Shown: in pieces, positions 1 through 10,652 of the stretch
Layout of the letters: each line of letters opens with the position of its first letter
How positions within the stretch are numbered: the stretch's first letter is position 1
From: Sextonia rubra
Taxonomy: Eukaryota > Streptophyta > Magnoliopsida > Laurales > Lauraceae
Direction of reading: 5' to 3'
Assembly (NCBI GenBank): GCA_037013555.1
Contig: JASUAD010000023.1
Coordinates: 15,934,001 to 15,998,000 of the forward strand
Length of the DNA: 64,000 nucleotides
Made by a program: the position numbers and the translations under genes
Notes under the pieces: model-generated
What the model saw: only the letters and a program-made list of their open reading frames with translations
Database searches by the model: none
Told to the model about the DNA's origin: nothing

Positions 1-1436
1 TATGTTGAAACTGTGAGAAGATGAGGTACTAGCCATATACTTTCATTTGGAAACAAGCTTCTTCGGAGCCATATCAGTGAATGATAAATGTATCTTGAAG
101 AGAAAATCATCAAAGCACAATCCAATGTAAGCAAAACGATAGTGAAACATATTTAAACTCATTGAAGCATTTCATCAAACATCTAACGTACACATTAAGA
201 ATGAAGCTTGAATGAATATAAGCTCATATGAAAGAGATCCCAACCAGCATACAAAAACAATCATAAGTATCAAAATATAAATCAAACGGAATAGTTTTGC
301 CAAAGGAATGAAAAGAAATCACACAATCCAACCAAAACTAGCATCCATCGTCAATAAGCAACCAGTGAATAGGAGAAATGAACAAGGACGAAGAAGGAAC
401 AAACAAAGGAGCAAGTACAAAGAAATAAGTAGAGAAAAGTACCTTAGAGCAAAATCACAATCAAAGTAGATTAGGGAAAGTTGGCGATACAAATAGAATA
501 GAAAAGGAGAAGTCGCAAACCAAAAGAGAGGAAAACAGAGTGAATGGAAACGAACAGATGTACGCTGGGTTTTAAAGAATCCAGGCATGCTCGACCGGTC
601 GGATGAATTGCCCGATTGGTTGGATTACAGTTCTGTGAAAATGTATCTGAATAGCCTGATCGGTTGAAGAAAGAGCGCGACCAATCGGATTTCAGTTCTG
701 TGATATATGAATAGGCTTGTCCGACTGGTCTGATAAGTAGCCTGACCAGTCGGTATACACAGCTGTGAATTTTTTTTTTTAAACAAAACTAACAGAGTGT
801 AGTATATATATGAAAGCTCGAGATAACAAAAACACCATGATGAAAATACAAGAGATGAACAAGAAAGCCATGATGAAAATGCAACATACCAGAAGCAGAC
901 TGATCACATGAAAATCGTCAATGCCCAAATACGATGTTTTACTACAGTTAATAAACCAAAGATGTTGAGGTAACACAGAGAAGGAGAGATATGTCCAGCC
1001 ATATGAAGATCGTGAGGAAAAACGTTCACATTGGGAACTCAATACTCAAGGAAAATCAATTTCTGTGTGAAGCACGGGAAATCCATATTAAACATCATCT
1101 TGCGATTTTTCTATAATGAGTGAAAAACTCCCTCTGGATAAGTATCCCTCCTTTTTTTTAAATAGGAGGAAAGAAAGGAGAAGAAGAATCCAAAGTTGAT
1201 TTTATAATGCAGTGAGAATCTCCGAAAGAGGCCAGAACAACGTACTCTTGGATTGCATCAAATGTAGTGAATGTACACGATTATAAAGTGAGGCATTTAG
1301 GAGTCTCCTTAAATTCTATGTACCAGGACAAACCAACCCAATAACTAAAATAAAACAAAGTAAATCACATATCAAATAATCATGAAATCAGCAAAAATCA
1401 GAGGCATGTACAAAAGCAAGTTATATAGAAGACATG
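1..1436. other. Flank of the Sirevirus remnant, possibly its 3' LTR
   Basis: No credible gene. The stretch at about 590-765 holds several short motifs of the CCGACCGGTC / GACCAGTCGG type, also seen at about 7370-7500 on the far side of the Copia remnant. Because the pol end (1437) points towards this stretch on the minus strand, part of it is probably the element's 3' LTR and post-pol region. I could not align it convincingly to the candidate 5' LTR, and the true LTR end may lie outside the window. Confidence 0.3.
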
Positions 1437-2350
1437 TTAAGGATGGAGTCCAACTCCAAGGGATGTACGAAGAGATTCAAACCTAAGAGGCTCAAGAGGT
1501 TTAGTTAACAAATCAGCTATTTGATTTTTTGTTGGAATGTGTTCCAAGATAAGAATTTTAGCTTCAACTAATTCATGAATGAAATGATGCCTGATATCAA
1601 TGTGCTTTGTCCTTAAATGCTGAACGGGATTATTAGAAAAATCAATGGCACTCCTGTTGTCATAGTAGATTGTCATAAGATCTTACTGAATCCCATAATC
1701 CAAGAACATTTGCTTCATTCATAGAAGTTGTGTACAACAACTTCCTGCTGCAATATATTCTGCCTCAGTAGTTGAAAGAGAGGTTGAAGTTTGCTTTTTA
1801 CTATGCAATGCAACAAGATTGCTGCCAATAAAGAAACATCCGCCAGAGGTGCTCTTCCTATCATCAACACAGCTAGCCCAATCAACATCAAAGAATCCAA
1901 CAACAGTTGTGTTGGTGTTCCTTGTTAGCCAAATACCATAGTTTATTGTCCCTCGCACATACTTCATAATTCACTTGACAACTTTAACATGAGATTCCTT
2001 TGGATTTGACTGATATCGGGCACAGATACTCACACTGAATGCTATATCAGGTCTACTAGCAGTAAGATATAGAAGACTCCCAATCATACTACAATACAAT
2101 GTATCATTTACATCTGTACCTTCTATATCCAAATTGAGTTTGACTGAAGTGCTCATTGGAAACCGTTCCTGTTTTGAAGAGAGCATTCTAAACTTTTTGA
2201 GTAGATTAGTGGCATATTTAGATTGAGAAATAAATATATCATCTGCACTTTGCTTTATTTGTAAGCCCAAGAATAAAGCTAATTCTATGTCTAGAGCACC
2301 CGTTATCCAACTACCACACATGTGAATTTTGTACTCAAAGAGCGGTAAGA
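1437..2350 (-). pseudogene. Copia pol remnant: end of reverse transcriptase plus RNase H
   Basis: Three open stretches in different frames give a continuous homology. At 2357-1971 is the part of reverse transcriptase after the catalytic site, with YCSMIGSLLYLTASRPDIAF. At 1967-1719 is the start of RNase H, with VDWASCVDDRKSTSGGCFFI and STTEAEYIAA. At 1676-1437 is the RNase H end, with KHIDIRHHFIHELV and the terminal LTKPL motif. These are hallmark Ty1/Copia sequences. The active-site half of reverse transcriptase is absent because of the junction with gag near 2340, and at least two frame breaks separate the pieces. Non-functional. Confidence 0.9.
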
Positions 2351-4245
2351 GCCACATTATAGTAAAGGCCAGACTTTTGAACCCAAACTTGTTTGGTCTT
2401 GACCTTTTGGGCCGAGGAGGATCTCCGCCTCTTTTGATTCCTGAACTTGATTCGCATTTTATTGCAATGTGGTCTTATATGTCCTTGAATCCCATAAAAG
2501 TGACATACTGGTATGAATGTGGGATTAGACATTTTCCAGTTTGATTTCTGTATAAGATTCACTTGTGAATGTGCTTGAACAGTGGGTATTGAAGTGATCA
2601 ATGAAGTGCTTTTAACAAACTTACCAGTATTTTGTGATGTCGAATCATGTTCGTATCCAAGACCACGTCGATCAACACTTGACTTCTAACCACCTAGTAT
2701 TTCATCTAGTTTCTTTGAGCCGGTGTTCATCCTTGTCAAATCAGCTTTACCATCAGCAAGTTCTAATGAAGTTAACTTAAGCTTGTTCCTCATTGATGCT
2801 TTTTCTTCCTTGCCTAAATCTAAGCTCTTCTCTCACTTTATCCAATTCTTTAGATGTCTTAAGCGACTGATCATGTAGCGAGGTCCAATTGTTACCTGCA
2901 TCAAACAACTTATTAGTCAAGATGACTTATTGTGAGTCTAAGGTAGATATCTTACTATAAGCCTCTTTCAATTCTTTCTTCAGTGCTGAAATCACTTTTT
3001 CTGAAGTCTCTAATTTCAACTCAAGTGCATCATTAATCAATGCAACTCTTCTAGAATCTTTCAACAGCTTATCATGTGCTCCTAACAATTCTTTTCAGAC
3101 TGAGGTATGTCGTCCAAGGACGTATCACTTTCAGTATCCTGCACTCAAGGAATTCTTGACAATAGAACTGTTCGACTTAGCCATAAAAGTAATAAATTTA
3201 CTATTTTCAGAAGATTCAGATTCTAGAATTTACTCTTCTTCTTCTGCATCATCATCCCAAGTTACATTCAACACTTTACCTTGACTCCCTTAATTTCTAA
3301 AAGTCTGATTAACACATTGGGATGCATAATGACCAAAACCTTTGCATTCGTAACATTGAGTATTTTTGGGAGATATCTTAGAAGAATTCTTTTCAGGCTT
3401 GAACAGAGGATTAGATGTTGGCTTAACATTCGATGTGAAGTTAGACTTGTTTTTAACCTTTTTTTTCTTGTAAGCTTTCTTTCAATCCTTTTTGTCAGAA
3501 TTTTTCATAGCCTTTTTATAACTTTCTTAATAAGAATGCATCAAATTCAAGATCATCAGAGTCTGGTTCAAAAACATCACTACCATAATTTGATTTGGAA
3601 GAAATTAGAGTAATGCCCTTAGATTTTCTAGTTGTCCTGAGATTAGCTTCAAATGTTTGTAAATTTCTAACAAACTCATCAACCGGAGGAGTATCTAAGT
3701 CACAAGTTTCCTTAATTGCCATAACTTTTGGATCAAACCTTTCAAGAAGAGATCGTAGGACTTTTTGAACTATTTTATTCTCAGGAATGATCTCTCCTAA
3801 ATTAAAGGTTGAATTTACGACATCATTAATTTTAGCATAGAATTCATCAAAAGTTTTAATTTCTTCCATAATCAAAGTTTCAAAAATAGTGGTTAGTTTC
3901 TGAAGTTTAGACCATTTGACCTTTCCAGTTCCTTCATGGATAGTTTCCAAGATACTTAATGCTTCTCTAGTAATTTTACAGTTGGAGATTCTTTGGAATT
4001 ATGTAGGTGAGACACCATTAAAAATAGCATTCATTGCTTTACCATTTGCAAGGAATGTAGATTTTTCTTCATTGATCCATTGAGCCATAGGCTTAGGGAT
4101 AGTAACATTCCCATCAGAAATAACAGTTGGTGGAACATATGCAGTCTGAATGGATTGCCAAACATCTATATCAATGGACTGTAAAAAGGCAACAATTCTG
4201 ACTTTTCAATTAGTGTAATTTGTTCCATCCAAATAAGGGGGTTTA
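2335..4245 (-). pseudogene. Copia gag remnant with two zinc-knuckle regions
   Basis: The N-terminal part (about 4245-3950) contains a PKPMAQWINEE-like stretch and stops. The open piece 3950-3516 reads ETIHEGTGKVKWSKLQ, LIMEEIKTFDEFYAKI and VDEFVRNLQTFEANL, which is typical of the UBN2 gag family. A well-formed CCHC knuckle, CYECKGFGHYASQC, lies at 3355-3314. A broken coiled-coil-rich region follows (about 3100-2650). A second knuckle at 2505-2464 reads CHFYGIQGHIRPHC, with tyrosine replacing the second cysteine. Multiple frameshifts; not translatable as one protein. Confidence 0.8.
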
Positions 4246-4602
4246 TTAGTTGCAACACTCCAACCCAGCTTGACCGCGTTTAGCGACTAATTAATGTTGC
4301 TTTCGTTGTTAATTGTGTTTTGTTTGTGTTTTGATTTCGTTGCGGGTCATGGATAGGTAGTTGGGTTGAGTTTGACCTGGATTAGGTAGACCAAGCCCTT
4401 TTTCGTAATTTTAGCTTTTATAAGACATGATCCTTTTCACATCATCTTGATGTCAACATGTGTCTTTCGTTGAGCTCATTCCCTTTCGTAACTACGTCGT
4501 TTGTGACCGATGTCGTTCGATTCCGTTGGACCCGGATTTGACTCGAACTGGAAATTGTTTTATGCATTGGACTTCCTTGTACTTTTCCTTTTTAGTTTAT
4601 CC

Positions 4603-4610
4603 TTATATAA
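4603..4610 (+). promoter_or_regulatory. TATA box of the solo LTR
   Basis: TTATATAA followed by GGGAAGCCACC and then a pyrimidine-rich leader (CTCTCTCACTCTCTTCTCC), the usual layout of an LTR promoter and transcript start. The position relative to the LTR start (about 350 bp) is plausible if the element is on the plus strand. Confidence 0.5.
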
Positions 4611-5124
4611 GGGAAGCCACCGACTTACCTCTCTCACTCTCTTCTCCTCCCTCACATGGAAAGCTCTCTCTCGCTCCCTCTCGATTATTTTCTTCCCGAT
4701 CACCACCAAGAAGAGGAATTTGTGCTCTTTCATCCCTTGGTGTAAGATTGAGGTGAGTGCTAGGTCCTTCCCATCTCCCTCATCTTCTTCCTCTCGTTTT
4801 CCATGACTGTACTCATGAATTCCCTTTCTTTTTCTCATTCATGCATGATAGTTGTGAGAGTGTTGGACGTGAATTGAGCCCCAAGGACAACAATTGGCGT
4901 AGTTGAACTTCATTAAGGTAAGTATAAGCAAAATTTGTATGAACCCATGTTGATATATACTTGATTTTGGATGATTCTCATGATCTTGCATGCCTAGTAT
5001 GGTTACAGCACATTTTGAGCTCATTTCCTTCTTTTAGATGTGTTTTTGCTACTTTGGTGTTTTTCTCGTTTTTTTGTAATCGATTCAGACATTGACTCAG
5101 TGCATTCATGGTTAAGCCATGAAA

Positions 5125-5340
5125 TGTGCTACGGCTAAGCCGTAAACTGCCCTACGGCTAAACCGTGACCTAACCGTGAACCCAGCCGTAGATCAATACA
5201 GGGTGACACCTGAAAATAACTGAGAGTGTGCAAATCAGCAACTTTCCTATGGCCCAGCCATGGCTAAGCCGTGAAGCCTTCTACGGCTAAGCCGTAAGGT
5301 TCCTTCGGCTAAGCCGTAAGGTTATCCACGGCTACGCTGG
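5125..5340. repeat. Cluster of ACGGCTTAGCCGT-type palindromes
   Basis: At least six near-copies of the self-complementary word ACGGCTAAGCCGT lie within about 215 bp inside the solo LTR (for example near 5132, 5152, 5264, 5281, 5302, and a degraded one near 5327), with intervening CGTGAACC-like variants. No protein is encoded. It could be a regulatory or structural array of the LTR. Confidence 0.7.
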
Positions 5341-6758
5341 CTGACCTGAACAATAAGAAAGTTAGGAAAGGAATGAGACCCATAGGACTTTTATTATAGA
5401 AGGTAGGTAACATGGACTTGCCCAACGGATTATGTAAACATACGTGAATGATCTCGAGGGTGTTATCCAATTGTTAAGCACCTCCCCATGGGTGTTGGTT
5501 TAAAGGACTTCGGTGCACTAGCTGATACAATGCAACACTAGACAATGGTGCAACGGATAACTTAAAACTACATCATCATGCACGGTTAAAAACACTAGAT
5601 AATTAGCTCAGAGTTGGCTAGTAAATGAACTTGATTCGATATGCTAAGGGTTGATTGCATGACATGTTGTATTTTGATCATTGATTTCCACTCTTTAGCA
5701 GGATCATTGCATGAAACATCGAAAGTCGTACTATGTGTCCACCTTGAGTATGCATGTATGTATGTATGATCAAGCTTGCACGTATAAGACATGTTCTCGA
5801 ATATGCACGCAGGATATGTTTGTCATGATCTACTCAGGGTTCTCATGATTGACTCTGTATGGTCAGGCACTACTTAGCCTCAGCCTTAGGATCCCAACGG
5901 GGTGAATTTGGTGTAGTTTACATGGCTTTGCTGCAGTAAGGAAACGTCTTGGGGAATCCGGACCCCAGGAACCCGAGACCCATTCGTACCCTGGCCTGGT
6001 CAATGGTGTTCTCTGCACGGATATAAGATCCCTCTTTTGGGAGCATATGGCAATATAGTCGCCAACTAGTTATGTACACAGTATGTATACATTGATTCAC
6101 ATGGCATGTTTCTTTCTTGCACGACAGCTTAGTATACGAATGTGCCCTGTTATGATTTTCATGATGTTCTTTATTCTATTAGACACAGCATGTGTTAACT
6201 TGTTATGGCTTATACTTTGCTGAATCATTGTATTCATGAGTTGTCTTTGGTGTTGCAGGCTCAGATACCCAAACCGACCCCTCGTCGGTCGACCAGACTC
6301 TAAGTGAGGCCCGAGAGGTCCTATCAGGACTAGAGGAGTGGATGTCATCACTCCATCGGAGAGCGCCATGGACATCATTGCATATGAGTCGTCATCATTT
6401 TGAGATTTTTCACGATGGGATTCTAGCATGATTTGTACATGTTTATTTTGCTTCATTTTGTACAAACCTTTATCTATATATGTTAGTTTTGTTTTCGTAC
6501 TCTCTTCTTGTATTGTTTAATGTGATGTTTTGATATCTACAGCTTCCGTGTACATGTTTGGCACATGTGAACCTTCCCTTGTGCGTGTGCATTTAGACTA
6601 GGTCTACGTGTACAGGCACAGGAGTACGTGTGTCATCGGTTTGGCTTTTGCTAACCCCCGAACTCCTGGGCTCGGGTTGTGACATTAGTTGAAGTACCAT
6701 CTCTAGGAATCCCTATAGAAGATATCTGAATAGATCTTGAAACAGTGATAAGAACCCT

Positions 6759-6770
6759 GCTCTGATACTA
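6759..6770 (-). other. Primer-binding site of the Copia remnant (initiator tRNA-Met type)
   Basis: The minus strand reads TAGTATCAGAGC, close to the TGGTATCAGAGC complement of initiator tRNA-Met used by most plant LTR retrotransposons. Position and orientation fit the downstream gag. Confidence 0.65.
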
Positions 6771-7560
6771 CTTGAAACTCTTTAAACCTTGACACAGGTT
6801 AAGGTCCCAATCAGATCTAACTATGAAGATAACCAATAATAGTGAATTGAATAACAATATTAATCACCGCAAAGAAGATGGACACAGGATTTTTTACATG
6901 GAAAACCCAAACGGGAAAAAACCACAAAACCAACCACCAGTCCACCAAGATCAAATACTATGCAAGAAAGTTTACAAGAACTACTTATTACCCTTTTCCC
7001 AGTTGAACACAACTTAAAGGACTAGAAGCTCTTCTTCTTGTCAACACACACATTGTTCACCTTCTTGAAGCTTGATCCTCACGCCTCGATGCCTCTCGAG
7101 ACGAATCACCAAAATAGAGAAAGAAGGCGAACCTCAGAAGCTAGCTTTGCAGCACTTGAATGACATATAAGCTTCAGAGAAGAAGATCTCTCAATAGATT
7201 TTTAGGGTTTTATTCTAGAGAGAGTTAATTCATTCATAGAAGAGATGCTCCTTCTATACACAATAACTGTGGAGTCCTTTTCGCTCTGGATTCGGAGAAG
7301 ATAAAGAAGGACTTGATTGCATAAGATATAGATCCGAAAAACCAGAGTTTCTTTATTCGCGACAACCGACCCAGCCGACCGATCAGGCATGGGGTCCGAC
7401 CGATTAGGCATCTCAGCCGATTGGTCAGCCTTCCATTCTATCCGCAGATATTGAATTCATGTAATTCAACCGATCCACCATTAATCCGACCGGTCCGACA
7501 GACAAAACACATACATTTCAACTGTAATGTAGAAGACCTTCATTTGAATCTTTGGTAGAG
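6771..7560 (-). repeat. Candidate 5' LTR of the Copia remnant
   Basis: This is the sequence immediately upstream (minus strand) of the primer-binding site. It contains CCGACCGAT/CCGACCGGTC motifs near 7370-7500 similar in style to those at 590-765. I cannot define the TG end precisely and did not find a clean second copy, so the right boundary is approximate. Confidence 0.35.
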
Positions 7561-8084
7561 GCCTCAGTCCATCTAAAAAGTAAAATTACAACACTTTTAA
7601 TCCCAAGTTTTGTCCATCTAATGAACTTGCCAATATTACATTCCTTGCAAAGAGATCATGATCACATTTGAAAAACTTCCAAGTTTTGTTTATTAATCGA
7701 TTTGCAAATCTCCATCAATCCATTCTCCACTACAATTTTGCCTATTCATCTCTCAAACCATTTTTGGCTAAGAGAGAGGATTGTTGGCCATGGTTTGGCT
7801 TGAGTAAGTAATGTGCAATGAGTTGCAATGACAAAAGAAAGAGAAAAAAAAAAAAAGAAAAGAAAGACAAGGCAAGGCAAGACAATTTAAATCGTCAACT
7901 TTGGGTTGAGTGGAAGAATACCATATAATAGATTGTGTTTTGTGCATGTATTATGTTGTTTTTCTTGACATTTTATTTCTTTATAATAATACAATCCATT
8001 AACTCACTTTGAAAAGTAAAAAAAAAAATGGAGGAAAAAAAGAAGAAGAAGAGAGAATTGCAGTTTTGAAGTGAAGTAGTCAGT
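7561..8084. other. Intergenic, no feature recognised
   Basis: AT-rich sequence with short A-runs (about 7837-7862 and 8018-8045). No open frame with recognisable similarity and no clear repeat ends. Confidence 0.5.
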
Positions 8085-8280
8085 TTTGGCTAACCTAAAC
8101 TGACCCACTACATAATGCGATTTTAGGTGGGCCAATCCGACTGGCCTTATGCGGTTATGGGCTGAAGAATTTCAACCAGTTTTGAAAACAGGTTAAGTAC
8201 AAGTTAAGGGTTGAAAACCGGAACCCACTACTAACCCGACCTAAATTAGCCTAACCCGACCCATTTGCCACCCCTAAATT
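8085..8280. repeat. Fragment related to the TAACCCGACCC-rich hAT-like family
   Basis: It contains the words AACCCGACCTAAATTAGCC, TAACCCGACCCATTTG and TTGAAAACCGGAACCC, matching the style of the terminal parts of the elements at 9769-10644 and 61393-62469. Only an end portion is present and no matching second end was found. Confidence 0.4.
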
Positions 8281-9230
8281 ATAGCCTGGCTGTTTTTCTC
8301 TTAAAAAAGAAAAAAGGGAAACCACATAATGCTACCTAACTTTATTTGGAAATATACTTCCCTTTTCCAAGAAGAAACAAAATTAGCTCATCAGGTTTCT
8401 ATTGGTCCTTCTAAACTAGAACATGCCCAACTTACATCTAGGGGTATACTTATATGAGTCACCCCAGTAGGATTTGGATTTGCCTTTAAAACTCACATGA
8501 ATATTCTAGATCTACCTAAAAACCCACATGAATATCCAGGATTCGCCCACAAAATTCAAGTACTTGGTTGGATCCACCCCAGAATGAAAATCTCTACTCG
8601 CTTACACCTATTTTAACTTCCATCTCTTCTTTCTATAAAAAAAAAAAAAAAACTTCCATCTCTTTACCAAAAGAAAATAAAAAAAACTTCCATCCAAATT
8701 GGTGATGACTTTATGATTTGTGATATCTAATTTATCAAATTGAGTTTGATATTATTTACTTTTGTAACCATAAAAAATAATCCAATTTTGTAAAGCATTG
8801 AGCTGGCTTGTTGACTAATGAACGGGGAACATCTGCTCTTGGAATGACCCACGTATTACTTGGTCATTTTTGACAGATTTGCAATCTTATTTTGAAATAT
8901 TTTTCCTTTTTTCGAAAGATACAGATTTGCAATCTAAACTCTTAAATGTCTCTGTCTATACATGCAAGAAAGATTTAACGAGCAATGCTTTTTAGCATAA
9001 TCTATTTACTCCTATTGGCTAAGTTCAAAATCTTAACCCCAAAAAGATCCATGAATGCACTTACTTTCTTATCTTCTTTAAATAGACCATGGAGTTCTAT
9101 GCTTCAAACAGCCCCAACCCCAAGTCAACTGCTTCTCAAAATTTTTCCCACACTTCTCTCTTTCAACTGAGTCAGCTTTTTTTTTTTTTTCTCGGCGATC
9201 TCATTTGTATTTTCACTCAGTTCTCTGAAA
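8281..9230. other. Upstream region of the pectinesterase remnant, with TATA-like box
   Basis: No gene. A TTTAAATAG box at 9077-9085 lies about 150 bp before the pectinesterase start codon and is the best promoter candidate. The rest is AT-rich, with an A-run at 8637-8653 and a T-run at 9178-9190. Confidence 0.35.
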
Positions 9231-9768
9231 ATGGAATTCCTTGGGTTCTTTTTTTTCTTTATTTCCATATGTTGGGCTAGGCAAGCACTATTTTCCAAGA
9301 CGATTAACGTCGATTTGACTGGTCATGGAGATTTTACCAAACTTCAGGATGCAATCAATTCTGTTCCAAAAAACAATCAGCAATGGGTACTTATAAACCT
9401 TAGGCCCGGAACTTATTGGTAATTGATTATGTTAGTGCATTCTATGTAATTTTTAATCATTATTTTTTTATACGGTGGTTTACTTTATATGATATTTTCT
9501 GCACATATTACAGTACAAAATAGTTTTAATTTGTAATAAAGTAGTACTCCTTCCACTCGAAATATTCATGATTAGGAGTTAAAATTAAAATAGGGCCAAA
9601 AGTAGTTGGCCAAATTAAGTTGTCGAAGCTGCGGGAAAACGGCAGTTTTTTTCTTATTTTGACGCGTCTATTCCTCTCGTAGTATCACCGTGACTTCATC
9701 AATAGGGAGGTGACCGAGGCCCAACCTCATTTGGGTTAGGGCTGCCACTACTAGAGAGAGAGAGAGAG

Positions 9769-10644
9769 TAAACCTGGCAAACGGGTCGGTTAACCAAATT
9801 CGGGTCTGGTCAACCCGAACCTAATTTTATTCATTCTAACCCTAACCCGATCGATTTTTAAAACGGGTTGAAAGCCTTCAACCCGCACCTGTGGCGGATG
9901 AACCCGACCCAACCCGCCTAACCCGAATTTGATGCAAGTTAAGTCGTGTTGACCCAACTGAACATATTTATTTTTCATTTTGTATATGATTTAATTCATT
10001 TTATGTGGCCCAATTTCATTTATAAAGCTTTCCTTACAACTAAATTCATTTAAAAAGTTGCATTGAGCATGATTTATAATTTATCAATTTTCAAGGTGGA
10101 AAAAATGGGGAATCTATAAATATTTTCTAACCCATTTATTAAGAATTTGACATAATCTCTTTTCAATTTTTTTTAATTTTATAATTTTATATTTGAGTAT
10201 AAGTATAAGACTCATCAACAATATTGTATTTCATTCATATTCATATTTTAGAGGTAAATTTGTATGTCAACAAAAAAATAAAAAAACACATCAATAGTTC
10301 AACTACAAAAACATCATATTTTCAAATTAAAAAATAAGTTTTATATTCTAAGTACTAAAATTTTACATAACTCCTCCACAAAGATTAAGAGTACATAGTT
10401 TATGGCCCACATGAATAAGAAAAGTCACATGAAAATTGAAAAATCATGGTAATTTAGAAAAATCTAAACAGTCAAATGGGTTAGGGCAGGTTAGGTGGGC
10501 CAACCCTAACCCGACCCATTTTTATACAGGTTGGTAAACCCTAACCCTAACCCGACCCATATTTCAAACGGGTCGAGTTAGGCGGGTCAGAAACAGGCCA
10601 GGTCGAGCTGGGTTGGAAGGTCGAGCTAAATTTTGCCAGCTATA
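9769..10644. mobile_element. Non-autonomous hAT-like element, copy 1
   Basis: Ends are TAAACCTGGCAAAC and, read inward from the other side, TATAGCTGGCAAA. It is flanked by AGAGAGAG on both sides (9761-9768 and 10645-10652), the 8-bp duplication expected of hAT elements, although the GA-rich context weakens that point. Subterminal arms are rich in AACCCGACCC / GGGTCGGGTT, the centre is AT-rich, and there is no coding capacity. The same family, in opposite orientation, is at 61393-62469. Confidence 0.75.
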
Positions 10645-10652
10645 AGAGAGAG

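Larger units (their letters stand above)
4251..6684. mobile_element. Solo LTR, 2.43 kb, with 5-bp target duplication
   Basis: The segment starts TGCAACACTCC and ends GGTTGTGACA, so it has TG..CA ends, and it is flanked on both sides by TTAGT (4246-4250 and 6685-6689). It interrupts the Copia gag/leader, and the Copia sequence resumes on both sides. No coding domains are present inside. A TATA-like promoter lies at 4603-4610 and a cluster of short palindromes at about 5125-5340. The length suits a Gypsy (Tekay or Retand-like) LTR, but the lineage is inference. Its internal region was lost, presumably by LTR-LTR recombination. Confidence 0.85.
1437..6770 (-). mobile_element. Decayed Copia LTR retrotransposon, Sirevirus-like, internal region (split by a solo LTR)
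   Basis: Read on the minus strand the order is primer-binding site (6770-6759), gag (about 4245 to 2340), then the end of reverse transcriptase and RNase H (about 2350 to 1437). The gag has a UBN2-type body, an intact CCHC knuckle, and a second, degenerate knuckle followed by a QVWVQKS-type segment typical of the SIRE/Maximus group; this assignment rests on family knowledge. Protease, integrase and most of the reverse transcriptase are missing. Stops and frame changes are frequent, so the element is dead. A foreign solo LTR occupies 4251-6684 between the leader and gag. Confidence 0.8.

Noticed and set aside
4460..4838. Overlapping open frames on both strands near 4.5-4.8 kb
   Set aside because: They lie in the promoter/leader of the solo LTR, in CT-rich sequence, with no family match.
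9761..9768. AGAGAGAG as proof of a hAT target duplication
   Set aside because: Accepted only as supporting evidence, because the site sits in a GA microsatellite where such a match is easy by chance. Copy 2 of the family provides the better support.
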